Positions 24,315 through 36,553 of a stretch of 64,000 bases of DNA are shown here, in pieces. The position numbers were made by a program, and so were the translations under genes. The notes below the pieces were generated by a model. The model searched no databases and had not been told where the DNA came from. It saw nothing but the letters and a program-made list of their open reading frames with translations. The stretch covers positions 37,907,027 to 37,971,026 of the forward strand of contig CM049308.1 in NCBI GenBank assembly GCA_026874595.1. Reading direction: 5' to 3'. The stretch's first letter is position 1. The number at the start of each line of letters is the position of its first letter. This stretch comes from Sipunculus nudus. Its lineage: Eukaryota > Annelida > Sipuncula > Golfingiida > Sipunculidae.

Positions 24315-24705
24315 TTTTTATGGAGGTAACCGGCTCCAATTTTTAATGCTAGCTAAATTTATGTACATCTGCAGAATTCCAATCCGGTTTCGGACTGCTT
24401 GACAGGGCAGTACAACACGCTTCCTCTCATGTAAAATATGGTGTTAACCAGGGCATGGTGACTACTGCACCTATGGACCCACGATGTGTAATGCCCCCCC
24501 CCCCCGGCTTGGTCATGCAACTAAGGAACCCCCGAAAGGCGCACTCCTATGAAAGTGAATCATGGGCACGGCTTCCCATTAAGCTTGCAAGGCGTTCATT
24601 CTAGGAGGGCCGATCGTGAAAAGTCTCATCGTCTCGGCTGACATTCAAACTCACGATCGTCTGGTTGTGAGTCCTGTGTTCTACCCCTTAACCACAGAAG
24701 CCAGT
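24315..24705 (-). mobile_element. SINE copy 2, near full length, antisense
   Basis: Read on the minus strand: a tRNA-like head with an A-box-like GTGGTTAAGGGGTAGAA (about 24697-24681) and a B-box-like GAGTTTGAATGTC (about 24653-24641), then the body shared with the other copies (GGAATTCTGCAGATGTACAT), and an A-rich end. A C-run at 24494-24505 lies inside. Confidence 0.7.
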
Positions 24706-24719
24706 CGATAGTATTAGCT

Positions 24720-25397
24720 TTATCTTATACCACACTCATCCTGGTGCATCTATGAATCATTGAATTGAATACCAACTATAGCTGGGCAGGTACCCATCCA
24801 GCAAAGAGTATGAGTATCATATCCAGAAAACCTCTGCTTAGCTTCGTATTTTAAACAACGACGTATATATACTTTAAGTTGAAGGAAATAAAGACAAATT
24901 ACAAAGACACTTATCAATTTAATGAGCAATAAACAGCGTTTCATCAAAGATTATATTAACAGGTGCTTTCACTTGAATATAAGCTTTTAATAAATCAGTA
25001 CCTCAATGGACGGTCTCTTAAGTGAGTTTTTTTTTGTCTTTTCACACAATGTTTTGACAAGTACACTGGATCCACGCCCATTTAATAACACCAAACCAGT
25101 CTGTCGAAAAAAAAAATTCGATAATATGTAAGAGAAGTGCGTGTTCTTCCGGGTGGGCTATAAACATGTACGTTACCTTTTAATAATACTCAGACAAGGA
25201 TTGATAATTATCAGGAACGGGTGACTTCTTGATTGATTGTAAGGTTCAGATTTCCGCAAGCTTTGCAACGATTACTCCCATACGTTACATTACCATGATA
25301 AGTCGGCACAATAGACTGACAAATATAATGTCATCGGAGCACGGGATTGTATGTACGTGATTTATAAGATTTCAGATCTCACGGATAAGCACCATCA
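24720..25397 (-). other. 3' flank of receptor, probable 3' UTR
   Basis: Downstream of the receptor stop codon on the minus strand. ATTAAA-type candidate poly(A) signals occur on the minus strand near 25179-25184 and 25081-25086, but no canonical AATAAA could be tied to a cleavage site. The region is bounded by a SINE at 24315-24705. Confidence 0.3.
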
Positions 25398-26051
25398 CTA
25401 CACGCTGTAAGGTTCAGACTGGCAGACCAGTGATTGGGGATGGTTGTTGTTTGCGGGCCTGGACGGCACTCCCCCATCACTATTTGACGTAATTATATAT
25501 GTTTTCAGACATAAACCATTATCATTTCCACATTTTAACTTCCGCTTTATTTCAGGTTCCGGACTATTGATAATAATCCTATGACAAACGCAGTTTGTGT
25601 CTTCATTAAAGCGGACGCATGTCAGCTTAGAGTTGGACGAGGCCTGAAGGTCAAGGACACGGGTGGAGCGCTTGCGTGTACTGAACTTTGTAGCTACAGT
25701 TGCGGAGTTCGCTTTAGTGTCTTCCAGGTCACTGGAGTGTGAATGCGAGGCTGTACGAGGATACATTCGATACCAAGTGGACTCCAAGTTGTCCCGGAAC
25801 GTACCGCAACAGCAGAAAGACGCAACTATCTGACGAAAGCCGTTCCTGAAGCGTTTACTCATCATGTTGTAGATGAAGGGATTGATACAGCTGTTGACGA
25901 ACCCGGCAAAGTGAACGGCCAGCATCGTGAACAGGAAGTTGGATCTCTTGAGGAAGCTGACCTTCTGGACCTGGCTGATGAAGTTAATGGTGTAGAAAGG
26001 TGTCCAGCATAAGATGAATGCGGCTGCCACCACCATAATCATCCGAGCTAC
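25398..26051 (-). CDS. Class A GPCR, coding exon 3 (TM6, TM7, C-terminal tail)
   Basis: Last coding exon, residues 302-518, ending in TAG at 25400-25398. The acceptor TTTCACAG precedes GTA GCT CGG, phase 0. TM6 is about 305-327 with F313, C316, W317 and P319, the FxxCWxP activation motif. TM7 is about 341-363 with N358-P-F-I-Y362, the NPxxY motif, followed by a helix-8-like KRFRNGF stretch and a CCC cluster at 381-383 that is a likely palmitoylation site. The cytoplasmic tail after TM7 is about 155 residues, long for a peptide receptor and rich in Ser/Thr, consistent with arrestin-type regulation (inference). The tail ends in YSV, at best a weak PDZ-class ligand. The three exons total 1557 bp, exactly 519 codons with stop. 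The tail is the least conserved-looking part, so its exact exon structure is less certain than the TM core. Confidence 0.92.
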   Translation of the reverse strand, partial: VARMIMVVAAAFILCWTPFYTINFISQVQKVSFLKRSNFLFTMLAVHFAGFVNSCINPFIYNMMSKRFRNGFRQIVASFCCCGTFRDNLESTWYRMYPRTASHSHSSDLEDTKANSATVATKFSTRKRSTRVLDLQASSNSKLTCVRFNEDTNCVCHRIIINSPEPEIKRKLKCGNDNGLCLKTYIITSNSDGGVPSRPANNNHPQSLVCQSEPYSV

Positions 26052-27848
26052 CTGTGAAAGAAAAGGTCAAAGAAATCCATAAGACAGAGTAACACCAAAG
26101 CCCATTCTATTAATGCTCTATGTTTCGTCTCCTTTCGCAGAGTAGCATAAGTCCCCCAAAAAACTGTGGTTCTCAGGCACTTTATTTAGATACCAGTGCG
26201 GGCGGGCGATATTTTATTTTACCGTTTTTTGTACGTTTCGATAGAATTGTCATATGATCAGGGAAAAGCATGAAAATAACAGAATTGTTATGCTAAACAG
26301 GCAAAAGCACTACATAACAAAGGAAATCTTATCAAAATTGTATTATTTTGTAATCTTGAAAGATGAAAATCAAAATCAAAATGTTTGATGCAGGGTTAAA
26401 ATTGACGCGGGCGGTGTCTGAGAACCATATCTTTTATTTATTTTTTTTTTTGCCCTAATGGAGTGGTTTTTTAATACTAGCTACTTTTTAAAAAAGGCCA
26501 TTTCATGTTTCATATTTTATTGCATGTCGTACGCATCATCGCCCTTCCGTGTATTATCTATAAAGCTATTTAAGTAAAACAGCAAAGACCTTACGATAGT
26601 AGAAACTCGTGAGAATTTTAGCGAGCGAGTTTCACAAATAAATGTATTTGGTTGGTTTAAGTAATATAAATTTATGAGTTAAAGGAGTGTATATTTTCAT
26701 GGTTGCTATATAAGAAGTTGCTTTCGGAAATCGGAATCATTTTAAATTCACGGTACAGAGTATAAAGGGTTAGACTTTTTTTCTTAAGGAAACAGTTTTT
26801 ATAGTCCAAATGATGTCCAATGAGTAGCTGATGTCTGAAATGAACTATAAGGGAACCTGATCAGTGTGTTGTTTTGATCAGTGTTTTCAGCATGGAGCTG
26901 GACCTCGCGCCAGTGAACTTTGAACAAAATAAATAGTCCGACATCAGTACCATTCCCGATGGCATCTTTGTGTTTTTCTAAACAGACTCGTCAGTATTTT
27001 CTGCATATAAAGGGAAAAGAAAGGCGTTTTGAAGTGCGGCCTCAGACGTAAATTAATATCAACCGGCAACAAGAATGACCGAGTTCATTAGGCTGTGTAG
27101 AGGGGTCTGGGGCCAGTAGCGCTCTGAGCCGGATCCAGGACCAGACAGGCCACCCCAGTTCATACAATTATCCATTTGGGAAGGTACAACAAGAATAAAA
27201 ACATTCCCTGCTGATACAGAATAACTAGTCCTGTGTGGTTTTGTTTCACGTGAATAATACTCCCGGAAATCCCGTTTCAACAGAGGTCTTCGATTTTAGT
27301 GTAGTATACGGAACTCCCCAAATCCCCTAACAATGGCATAAATGCACATATCCTTAGTCATATTCAATTTCTTATTCCAGATAAATACGCTTTAAAAACA
27401 AACTTCATGGTGTTCTTGTTTATAACATATAATCATTGATAATCTAAGTGTTTTGTTCATCGAGTACATCCACTTTGCATCAATGATTCTTAAAATATAT
27501 TTTGAAAAAAAAAATTAAATAAAAATATAAATTCCAGAAAAGGGAGAATGATTATGAAAAAATGTAATTTGGACTTCTTCAAGCAGTCAAACCATGTGTA
27601 CGATTGACATCGCTGCTGTAATATGAACTTCCACTGCGTACAGAAAAATCTTTAGTCTGTCCTTGTTGTTGACAAGGGCACCTAAGCGTGGTGCAGAGAC
27701 CGTGTGATGTTAAGTGTATTTTGACTCAGTGTCAACTGGCATGGCACATCGAAAACATAGTAGTCGCAACATATTGAAAAAGAGTCAAGTGTCTTTAGAA
27801 AGTCACTCTCATTCCCGGACGGCATGTAAAGCAACACAACACCACATA

Positions 27849-28500
27849 TACGACAGATCTACGACAGAAAATCGGGGAAATTCATATGATAGTCGTGGGT
27901 GTTTCGTATGAAAATTCAAGTGTTCTGCGACGGAAAAAGCTGTCGCTGACCCTTGTTGTAAAATGTTGAATATGTTCAATTTTTTTTCAGCGTCGTAGGT
28001 TATTCTTTATATCAGGCCGATCTCGTAGGTCTGTTGTACGATGTTTTACGACTGTGTTATGATAAAACTATGACGTTCGTACGATATTTTGGATATCTGG
28101 CACCCTAAGAATCTTAGGAATTTCCTACGATACCCCAACGATTGCCGCCCGTTCTACCTAAACGGTCCTACGAATGTCCTTCCATTGTAGGTCAATCCTT
28201 CGACTGCCGTTGGTTTGTCTTAAGCCTAAGTCACGGATATACAAAAGGACTACGACGGAAATTGAGGATTTTTGTTCTTTTGAATTACGCCCATCGTAGG
28301 GACGACAACGAAGGAAGAGCGTATGATTAGACTTAGACAGCCCTGTCCAATTTCCCATGACCGTCGTACAACATATATTTTATATATGAACACTTCCACG
28401 AGATTGTAAAAAATTCTCCCAAACCTACGAAGGGTCTATCTGTCTTAGCCCTGCCGAAATCATACGACAGTCAAAATCGTAGGTGGTTTGTGACTTACGA
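27849..28500. repeat. TACGA/TCGTA-rich degenerate block
   Basis: About eighteen TACGA or TCGTA pentamers in roughly 650 bp, often as CCTACGA, TCGTAGG or TACGACAG, in both orientations. Chance in AT-rich sequence would give one or two. No regular period is visible by eye. Confidence 0.6.
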
Positions 28501-28629
28501 TTAGGCTTCTACAATAATAGGTTTTACATATTACCATGCGTTTATTCCTGATCGTGTGTGTTTGTGAGTTTGTTATCAACATTGCTCATGCTATCCTACA
28601 CAAAAATTCCATTGAAATCCCATGAAATA

Positions 28630-29005
28630 TCAGGGCGACTCAGGAATGGACGGTAAATCGATTAGATGTTGGTGTGGGTCCGGCTCAGGACTCGGATCCG
28701 GAATGGACATCCAGGAGTTATTACAAATGGGCAGTCACATATGCCCAATTGAACATGGGGATATGGGCCGAGTATGTGAATGTAAACACTTGTTACGTAA
28801 CATATGCACAAATGAACATATCTGACTGCACATTTGTGAATACCCCTGGAAGTCCTTTCTTGATCCGGATTTTGAGCTTAACCCACATCAAATTGTAATC
28901 GATTTTTCATTAGCCCACTCCCGAAGTGCCCTGAAAATTTCATGGGATTTCCTTCATGTCTGCGTTAGTTATGTTGTGAACACACACACATACAAACACA
29001 CATAC
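28630..29005 (+). repeat. AC-tail dispersed repeat, copy 4
   Basis: Ends with AAAATTTCATGGGATTTCC, GTTAGTTATGTTGTGAACAC and an (AC)n tail at 28980-29005, matching copies 2 and 3. The 5' part is diverged. Confidence 0.6.
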
Positions 29006-32000
29006 GATCCTGACAGAGGCAAAATAAAACAGGCGCGTTCACCGAAAATCGGTTTGCTCTGATCGTCTGAATACTACGTTATACATGGGTCCGGATTTCA
29101 GGTTCATTAAGATGTTAAAGCCTCGCCTTGAGATCTTACGCTAATCTCCCCTGAGGCAATGAGGTAAACTGGCAGCTAATTATATTTCTGAAAGACCCAT
29201 AGTGTACTCTTCCAGTGGACTCTTTGACATGCTGAAGACATATTCTCTCAGCAGGGAACTGAAATGAAGATAAGCCCACCTGGGATGTTTAAACAGTCTA
29301 TCTGTACTTTAATACCTCTCTTTCTCTGCCAGCGTTACCTAAGCTGGCTGAGCAGACCTTGCATATAATACTGATTAAAATCTAAGGGACACCTGAACAT
29401 TTCTGAACCATGCTCATCCGAATGTGAAGATGTAACAAGTTAAGGACTTGTTTGGATCCTGCTGGCACTATCTATGGAACAACGTCAACCACGCGTATTT
29501 AAGGGCTGCAGACGGAGCGATGCCAATGTAAGATTTGTTAGATGTTTTTTTATGTTATCTCTGATACGATTCAGTGGTGAAGAAAGTACATCTTGTTTGT
29601 TCTTCGGACTGTTCGCTAATAACTAGTTTTAGTTATATAACAGTCTGGTTAAAATCAAACTATAAATAAAGACATTTCGTGATTAGAACAAATGTGCTGC
29701 TAAGCTTACAGGCCCTTGCGATTGATGTTTCTAAAACCTCAATGTGATATATTAGAAAACCACCTCTTAAGTAAAGTAGAACTTTAAACCTGAACTTTAA
29801 AGCCCTGATGAGATGGTTTATCTGTTTCTTTGTACTTTGACTGATGAAGGATTTTCAAGGGATAAAAGGAGACGGGTGAATACCTTTGAACCTACCAAGG
29901 CTGATTGTTTGAGCCATCAAGTTGAATACATTTATTAAATCAATTTTTCAATTTGAAACACTGTTTTCTCGTTGTCTCTCTCTCTTTCGCTAAATTCTTC
30001 ATTACTTGGTTATGATCAATTAAATTTCTTAGAGTATAGTATAGATGGTAAAACTGGTTTATTCAATCTGCATTTTTGTAACTTGGCAACCCCAAAGCAC
30101 TAACTTGTACCTCAAGTTATTCCGATTCTCCGCACATTGCTCATTGTAAGAAAAGTTTAATGATTGATTATAATGGCAGTCATTGGAACGCATACCTACG
30201 CAAAAGGCGGATCACGTAAATCCTTTCTGGTCAATGTCTCTTCGGTCCACAAAATTTCATGGAAATTGATTCAGTGGTTCTTACGGAGGTAAAGACCGAG
30301 TGAAAAAAAGTTATAAACGTAGTTAAAAAAGTTATTAATGTAACTATAATCATTTACATTCCCAGGTGTATACTTCAAATAATTATAATCATCATTTATT
30401 CTCAGGGTAATACCACATCAGTTCTATAACATCAGAGATAGCATTTGATTCTTCCCGGTATGTCTTAAGCCTATTCCGCAATGTATGATTTCACGGATGC
30501 TGGAAGCTTCCCAGGCCTGAAGTTATCCCATAAGCCCTCTGGCCAATCAGTGACCAGAAACTAGTCATGTGACTATAGTGTCTGTACACACAAATCAGAT
30601 GATTCATTCATATTTACAACGACTGCTGCCGAGTAAACAGCAATCATCACCATCACTACCAAGAATATATCTCTGGCCTCTTCCTAGGAAATTGTGTAAA
30701 TGCTACATAGTATGTTTCTATATTATTACATGTGTGTTAGAGGTTTTGGACTTTACATATATTATTGCTTGTGGTTTAGGGATTTTTGCAATGTAGGTTT
30801 ATGCCATGAGTTATTATTATTGTGTATTCGTCATTAATAAATTACGATTTTAATCAAGTCTGGTGTTTGCAGTTCCTGGAGTGTCTGCACAAAAATTGTG
30901 GTGTCTGCACTTTTTCCTGTTTTCCTCTGACTTATGAGCAGGAACAAAGTAACCAGAAGGACGAAGCGTGATTGAAGTACTTTCGTACACTGATGCAAAA
31001 TCAGCTACCAGCACCAAGTTGCTGATGCAACATAAAACGAATCGTTAGCAAGCGACGGAGAAATAAGTTCCGAATTGAGGAGGCAAAGGACCCGACGATC
31101 CCTTCATTTAGTTTGTACTTATATAGCTATATATAGCAATTCAAGATTGTAGACAGACGAACTGAACGCTCTTCCCTCGGTAGGGATTTCCTAGACATCA
31201 TTCGGCAGCGGCCTCAAAGACACGGACTAACATATGTTTGAAGACTAAGCACCAAATCATGGGTGGATATGTTTTTTCAGACGTGCATAGTCAGACGATC
31301 AAAGACCCATTTTGTTCAACATCGTTGTTCATTCATTTCTCTTAAATCGAGTCTTTTCAAAAACACCACTGGTTCACTGACATATTCGACAGAAATTACC
31401 TTTTGCTTTGTATTCAGTCAACATCAATAATTCAAATGATAATTTCGAGATTTTACAAAATTATACAAAAGGATGATATGTTACTACTACGCTTTCTTTC
31501 CTGAATGAGGATGATAGGAACGCAGATTATATAAACTCAGGACAATTGTATTGAAATTATTAATGATTCTCTCAAAGCATTCAAAACATTGAAAGAATGG
31601 TATGTGAAAAGCTTTAATTAAGACATTTCGTGAACACGGTTGATAGAATCGCCAAATTTATTAATGATATATTACAACTTCGGGAAACATTGTTTCATTG
31701 TTTCTTAATAGTTAATCTTAATTTTGTCTAAGGTGTAGGAGTTATTTTTCTGCAGCACAGGTATGTTGAGTCCTGTGTGTGGAGGTATAAATTATTCTGT
31801 AGTTTGAGCTTTTACACAAACTCGTTAAGAATGGTTGCTTGTTCTAGTAACAGATCATAAATGATAATGTTTGCACAAGCAAAGAATTATATAGATAGTT
31901 ATTCATATCTTAATTTTGTCGGATAAGGGGAAAGAAATTATATGAATAAACAATACAATATAAAAAATGCTTATTGATTATTTACGTTATTACGGAAACG

Positions 32001-32552
32001 GTTTCTGTTGTTACAGTAATTGAATTGTATTGGCGCGGCAGACACAGCATATTGTTTTAGCCGATGCCATGGTCCGTTTTACCACCATTGTCCACCTGAC
32101 TGTTCACAATTATCTCCAGGTAAGACACACTCACCAAACAAAACATGCTCCAATGACAGAAAGAGGAATAAGCGTATTTTTTTCCATACCTGCTTAATTA
32201 TGATATACCATATATATAATTCACTTTACGGTCGGGTTGGCATGTCTCATATATCTCCGGTGTTCATGCCGTGCCTAACAAGTGACCATGGTGTTTCCTT
32301 CTGTACATGGTTATGAAGTTATGTGTGAGGTAACAATGAAGCATTTGTACAAGTAAAATGCAAGCCTCAATGTAAACAGGGGTACCACTTCAATATTGGA
32401 CCCCTGAATATATGTGTCTCCTGTGTGCGTATTATGACGTCATCACTGTTCCCTGCTATATCCCATTTCATAGGTTGGAGGTAAGATGCCGCTACAGATT
32501 AGCCTAGTTTCTCATAGAAATTATTAAAATATTTACAAGAAAATAACTCACA

Positions 32553-32811
32553 AACGAGTGCGCCTTTCGGGGTCCTCGGTGGTATGATTACCAACCCAGG
32601 GCCCGCAGGTGCAGTAGTCACCGGGCCTGGTTAACGCCAGGATAAAAAATGAGAGGAAGCGTGTGATACTGCCCTGTCACGTAGTCCGAAACCGGAATGG
32701 AAATCTGCAGATGTACATATACTTAGTTAAGGCAGCATTAAAAAAAATGGAGGCGGTTACCTCCGACAAAAAAAATATTTATTAAAAAAAAAAAAAAAAC
32801 AAAAAAAAAAC
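32553..32811 (+). mobile_element. SINE copy 3, sense, 5'-truncated, with A-tail
   Basis: Reads GTGCGCCTTTCGGGG, GGAAATCTGCAGATGTACAT and GGAGGCGGTTACCTCC, then an A-rich tail (32765-32811). The tail at the 3' end fixes the sense direction of the whole family. The tRNA-like head is absent. Confidence 0.7.
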
Positions 32812-33353
32812 TAGGTAGGTTATTATTTCCAAAATAGTGAATTAGGCATTTTCCTCTCTCTGCCATAGAAGCAAAAGGTTCTGGCGGTCTATGACTGGAA
32901 AAAATAATTGAGAAAGAAACAGGGGACAGCGGTGATTAAACCTTCAAATATTAAAATAGCAGATGCTAACTGGGGAACATGAAACAATAGATTAATAATG
33001 GATCATAGTTTTCTCTTTGGTGTCAGACAGTCTAAATATTCTAAAATCATAGAGAAACAAATATGGCGCTTGAGTGTTCTAGTATTACACCCAAGCCTCC
33101 AGTTATTCCTCCGGCAAAGAAACAATTGTTTGTCCAGGGGGTCCTTAAACAGCCGGCCGAAAAATAAATAGATATTTAGATGAGCTGGAAACGAAAGGCC
33201 ACAACCTTTAATATTGATTGACACTATATAAGGTCAAGCGCGTTCATTGCTATTAGATGTTTGTAACATATTAATATTTACACATGATTTCCAGGCCATC
33301 ATTTTCTTTAAATCATAAAACATTTTTAACCAATTCTTACCATAAGTACATAC

Positions 33354-33771
33354 CTTTCTCTTGTTCTCCTCTCTCTTCCTGAGAAGTCTCTGTCCGTGTG
33401 ATGAGTCATTCCGCGGCATTGATACAGGCTTGAGCAGATGCATGGACATGCGCACACAAGTGGCTAGGATAACCAGCATAGGAATGATATACATCACGAC
33501 GAAGAGGAACAGGAAAAATCCACGCCGGAAGTGACCACCGGTACTTCCGGTAGGACCATATAAGGCAGTGTCAATGACAGCGAATTTATCTGTACAAATC
33601 TGGCGAGATATACTCCCAAGGTCACTCTCCACGTTAAAGGCAACACTTTTGGCAAAAGTGAAAGGAGATGCTAGCACCATTGGTATAATCCATGTTGCTC
33701 CCAGAATTTTACGGGTTCTTGATTTTGTGTGGATCTTCATAGCATCAAAAGGGTACACAATAGCGTAATAC
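33354..33771 (-). CDS. Class A GPCR, coding exon 2 (ERY, TM4, ECL2, TM5, ICL3)
   Basis: Second coding exon, residues 162 (last base) to 301. The acceptor TTTTCAG ends at 33772, and the first base G completes AGG, restoring ERYYAIVYP, the E/DRY motif with the usual ICL2 continuation. TM4 is about 183-200 with W189 (4.50). Extracellular loop 2 holds C221 (sequence RQICTDKF), the expected partner of C137. TM5 is about 246-268 with P259 (5.50). Intracellular loop 3 is short and strongly basic (RKREENKRK), as usual for a G-protein contact surface. The exon ends on a complete AAG codon before the donor GTATGT at 33353-33348. The length, 418 bp, gives one base plus 139 codons, so the frame is preserved into exon 3. 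Confidence 0.93.
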
Positions 33772-33934
33772 CTGAAAACAAACACAAACGTTGCTTTAGT
33801 AATGTAGGCGGCATTTCAAGCAGTGATAATGAAAATTTTACTTTTAGTGTAACATTTAATTACACATTTTTCTTTTCATAGGACAAGAATTTTTTTTATT
33901 CACTTTCCTCTTTCTAAATAACACTCTTTATTTT

Positions 33935-34320
33935 GAAGAAGTGACCGCTTCCATTGCTATGCTATCTTATCTATATCTTAATCCAAGTATGTACACCTGC
34001 ACAGGTCCATTTCGGTTTGGGACATAAAATATTATTTTCCTATTTCGTTGTCATCAAGGCTCGGTGTCTGCCGCACCTTGAGGACCCGTGTGTGTGTGAT
34101 CATCCAAATTACTGGGCCATTATACCGAGGAACCCCCAAAGACCCACTGATTTGTGAGTGATGCAAGTGATACTGTTGGGCACAGCATTTTAATTAAGCC
34201 AGCATATCACTCACCCTGGTTGTGGCCCAATGTCACCTATCTCACCTTAACTCGGCTGAGATTGAACTCAAGACCTCTCGGCTTTGAGTCCTGTGCTCTA
34301 CCCCAGAGTCTGTAGCCGGT
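33935..34320 (-). mobile_element. SINE copy 4, antisense, with tRNA-like head
   Basis: The minus strand shows GGGGTAGAGCACAGGACTC (A-box region, about 34305-34287) and CTTGAGTTCAATCTC (B-box, about 34272-34258), then the body with GACCTGTGCAGG. It lies only about 165 bp inside intron 1 from exon 2. Confidence 0.7.
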
Positions 34321-34331
34321 TTAATAATATC

Positions 34332-34434
<103 letters not shown>

Positions 34435-35764
34435 CTCTGCAGAAAAACAACACTATAAATTCACAACAGTCTGTTTCACGGGATGCGACCCGATCATCAG
34501 GTGAATATGGTTAGAATGAAGCTTACGGCGTGGTTTGAAAAGCATCTCTTAGTCTGTAGGCCATAGAGCACTTTACATCGGAGGGTAACACTACCTTCTA
34601 CTATATACTTACTAAGGCTAACACTTACAAAACAGTACGCATCTTATAGTGTATAATTTTGTAAACTGATAAATAAAAGCAGTCTCATATATTAAATATG
34701 TGGTATTTGTATCAGAATTGAGGAACCTTTTACGTTTCATGCATACTTTCTGCAAAATCATCAATCTGCTTTAAGCAAAACGCCTCCTGGCAAACACAAA
34801 TGGCTATCATCTGTTGAAGTGGTATCATTTACAGCATTGATGGTCACTGCTGAGTAACGGGGCTGTCCGTGTAATTTTAGGTGGTATTTGTATCAGTTGT
34901 ATTGGTGACGGTTACACCGACATGGTTTACGCGACAACAATCTCACCTGTCCAGTCCTGCTGGACCGTCTATTAGGTTTTACGGTAGATTAATGACTGCC
35001 ACATGCCTTAGACAGAGCGTTGCCAGCTACTTCAAAGTACTCTGAGACTGAGGGGCAGTTATAAAGAGATTTCTGGACATGAACAGACTGCGGAGAATGC
35101 GGTTTGCTTCACTCATTACAACCTCATCCCAGCCCTACCTTCAGGGAAAATGAATAAGTCGCCATGTAAAGGAGCAGCCGTTACTGCGGACATTAGCTAG
35201 TGGTAAATGGCTATTCCCCTATTTCATCCATGGCTTGGATTTCCTATCCTTGACGACTGAAGCCTTTTGCATTTACCAATGCGGAAAAGATGCCTCAAAG
35301 AGATAAACCGTATGATGATAGTCCATGTGAGCAATGATAGTCCGTGTGTGTGTTTTCGGGTAAGAATCTCTCCCATAGTTCATAAGTTAGCATTGTCATT
35401 TTATACGGTTACATTATATATACCGAAACCTGTTTTACGACCCCCAGGTGAGATTAATCGCTAGTTTATAAAAGTACAGGTGTGTTTAAATATTATTCTA
35501 TTTATAAGACTGCATAGGGGTTGACTCATATTGTATATTACATATATGTGAAAATAATATATTAATATAAAATATTACATATTTTGTGTGTTCAGGCATG
35601 TTGAACATTGTTTTACGCCTAAATAGTGTAATATCATCATATCCTATACCTGTTATAGGCGTTGACAATAAACAATATTAATATCTGTGGTACGCCAACG
35701 CTTGTTGCCTTGTTGCAGGGTATGCGTTCAACCCGTTCGTGTGTATGTTTCGCTGTGTGTTTGT

Positions 35765-35880
35765 GTGTACGTTTTGGCTCATTCTCGAAATATCCTGAAC
35801 GTTTCATGTATTTTCGTTCATGACTGGGTGAGTTATGTTGTGAAGAAACACATACACACAAACACACATACGAACGAGGA
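35765..35880 (+). repeat. AC-tail dispersed repeat, 3' fragment (copy 5)
   Basis: GTTTCATGTATTTTCGTTCA, GTGAGTTATGTTGTGAAGAA and an ACACATACACAC-type tail match the 3' end of the family. Confidence 0.65.
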
Positions 35881-36481
35881 TGAACAGAGGCAATTCTATA
35901 ATGGTAACTGAAAATAAGATTGTATGTAAAAACATGATTTTACACGGATCTTAAAGCCTTGGAACAAATTTAGAGAAAAAATGTTAAAGTCTCACGTTAT
36001 GTAACTGTTCACTTCGCGTCCTTGCGGATTAAGTCTTAATGTATGGTTAAATGGTATTACCACCTTCATCTTGAACCTCCTCACTCTCGCTTTTGACAAG
36101 CATACATACCAATGGACTTTGATCAAGGTTCGATTAAAGGTTCGGCGCCTTAATATATATCTTGAGTGCTCTAAGATTAAATATCTAAATTTAGCTACAA
36201 GGATTTCCGATTAAACCGTTGTTACATGATATATCTTACTTCAAAGTATAGACTGAGGATACATGGGAAAAGTACTTTTTTAATCAATTTTTTTACGAAT
36301 CTACCAGACGATCGATTCTCATGAGTGTGTGAGATGCGATAACAACTTGTCATCATTACGGTCATGTGCTAATATGTCTTGACATAATTAGGGCTTATTA
36401 CGTTAATTTTAACTAATTTTCCTTGCAAATGAAAGTACAGCAGCACTGATTTTTTTCAAAATTATAACAATCTGGGTACTT

Positions 36482-36492
36482 AATATATATAT

Positions 36493-36552
<60 letters not shown>
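36482..36552. repeat. (TA)n microsatellite
   Basis: TA array with one AATA phase break. Confidence 0.95.

Positions 36553-36553
<1 letters not shown>

Larger units (their letters stand above)
26052..33353 (-). other. Receptor intron 2 (phase 0, ICL3/TM6 border)
   Basis: 7302-bp GT-AG intron. It contains a TACGA/TCGTA-rich block (27849-28500), an AC-tail repeat copy (about 28630-29005) and a sense-oriented SINE with an A-rich tail (about 32553-32811). The remaining stretches, 26060-27840, 29010-32550 and 32815-33350, show no recognisable gene, RNA or repeat. Confidence 0.85.

Noticed and set aside
25743-26012. Plus-strand 89-codon frame over receptor exon 3
   Set aside because: It is the antisense shadow of a well-supported receptor exon and has no splice or start context of its own.
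32017-32119. Possible plus-strand exon bounded by TTACAG and CAG/GTAAGA
   Set aside because: Splice-like edges occur by chance in long introns; there is no partner exon and the strand is opposite to the receptor.
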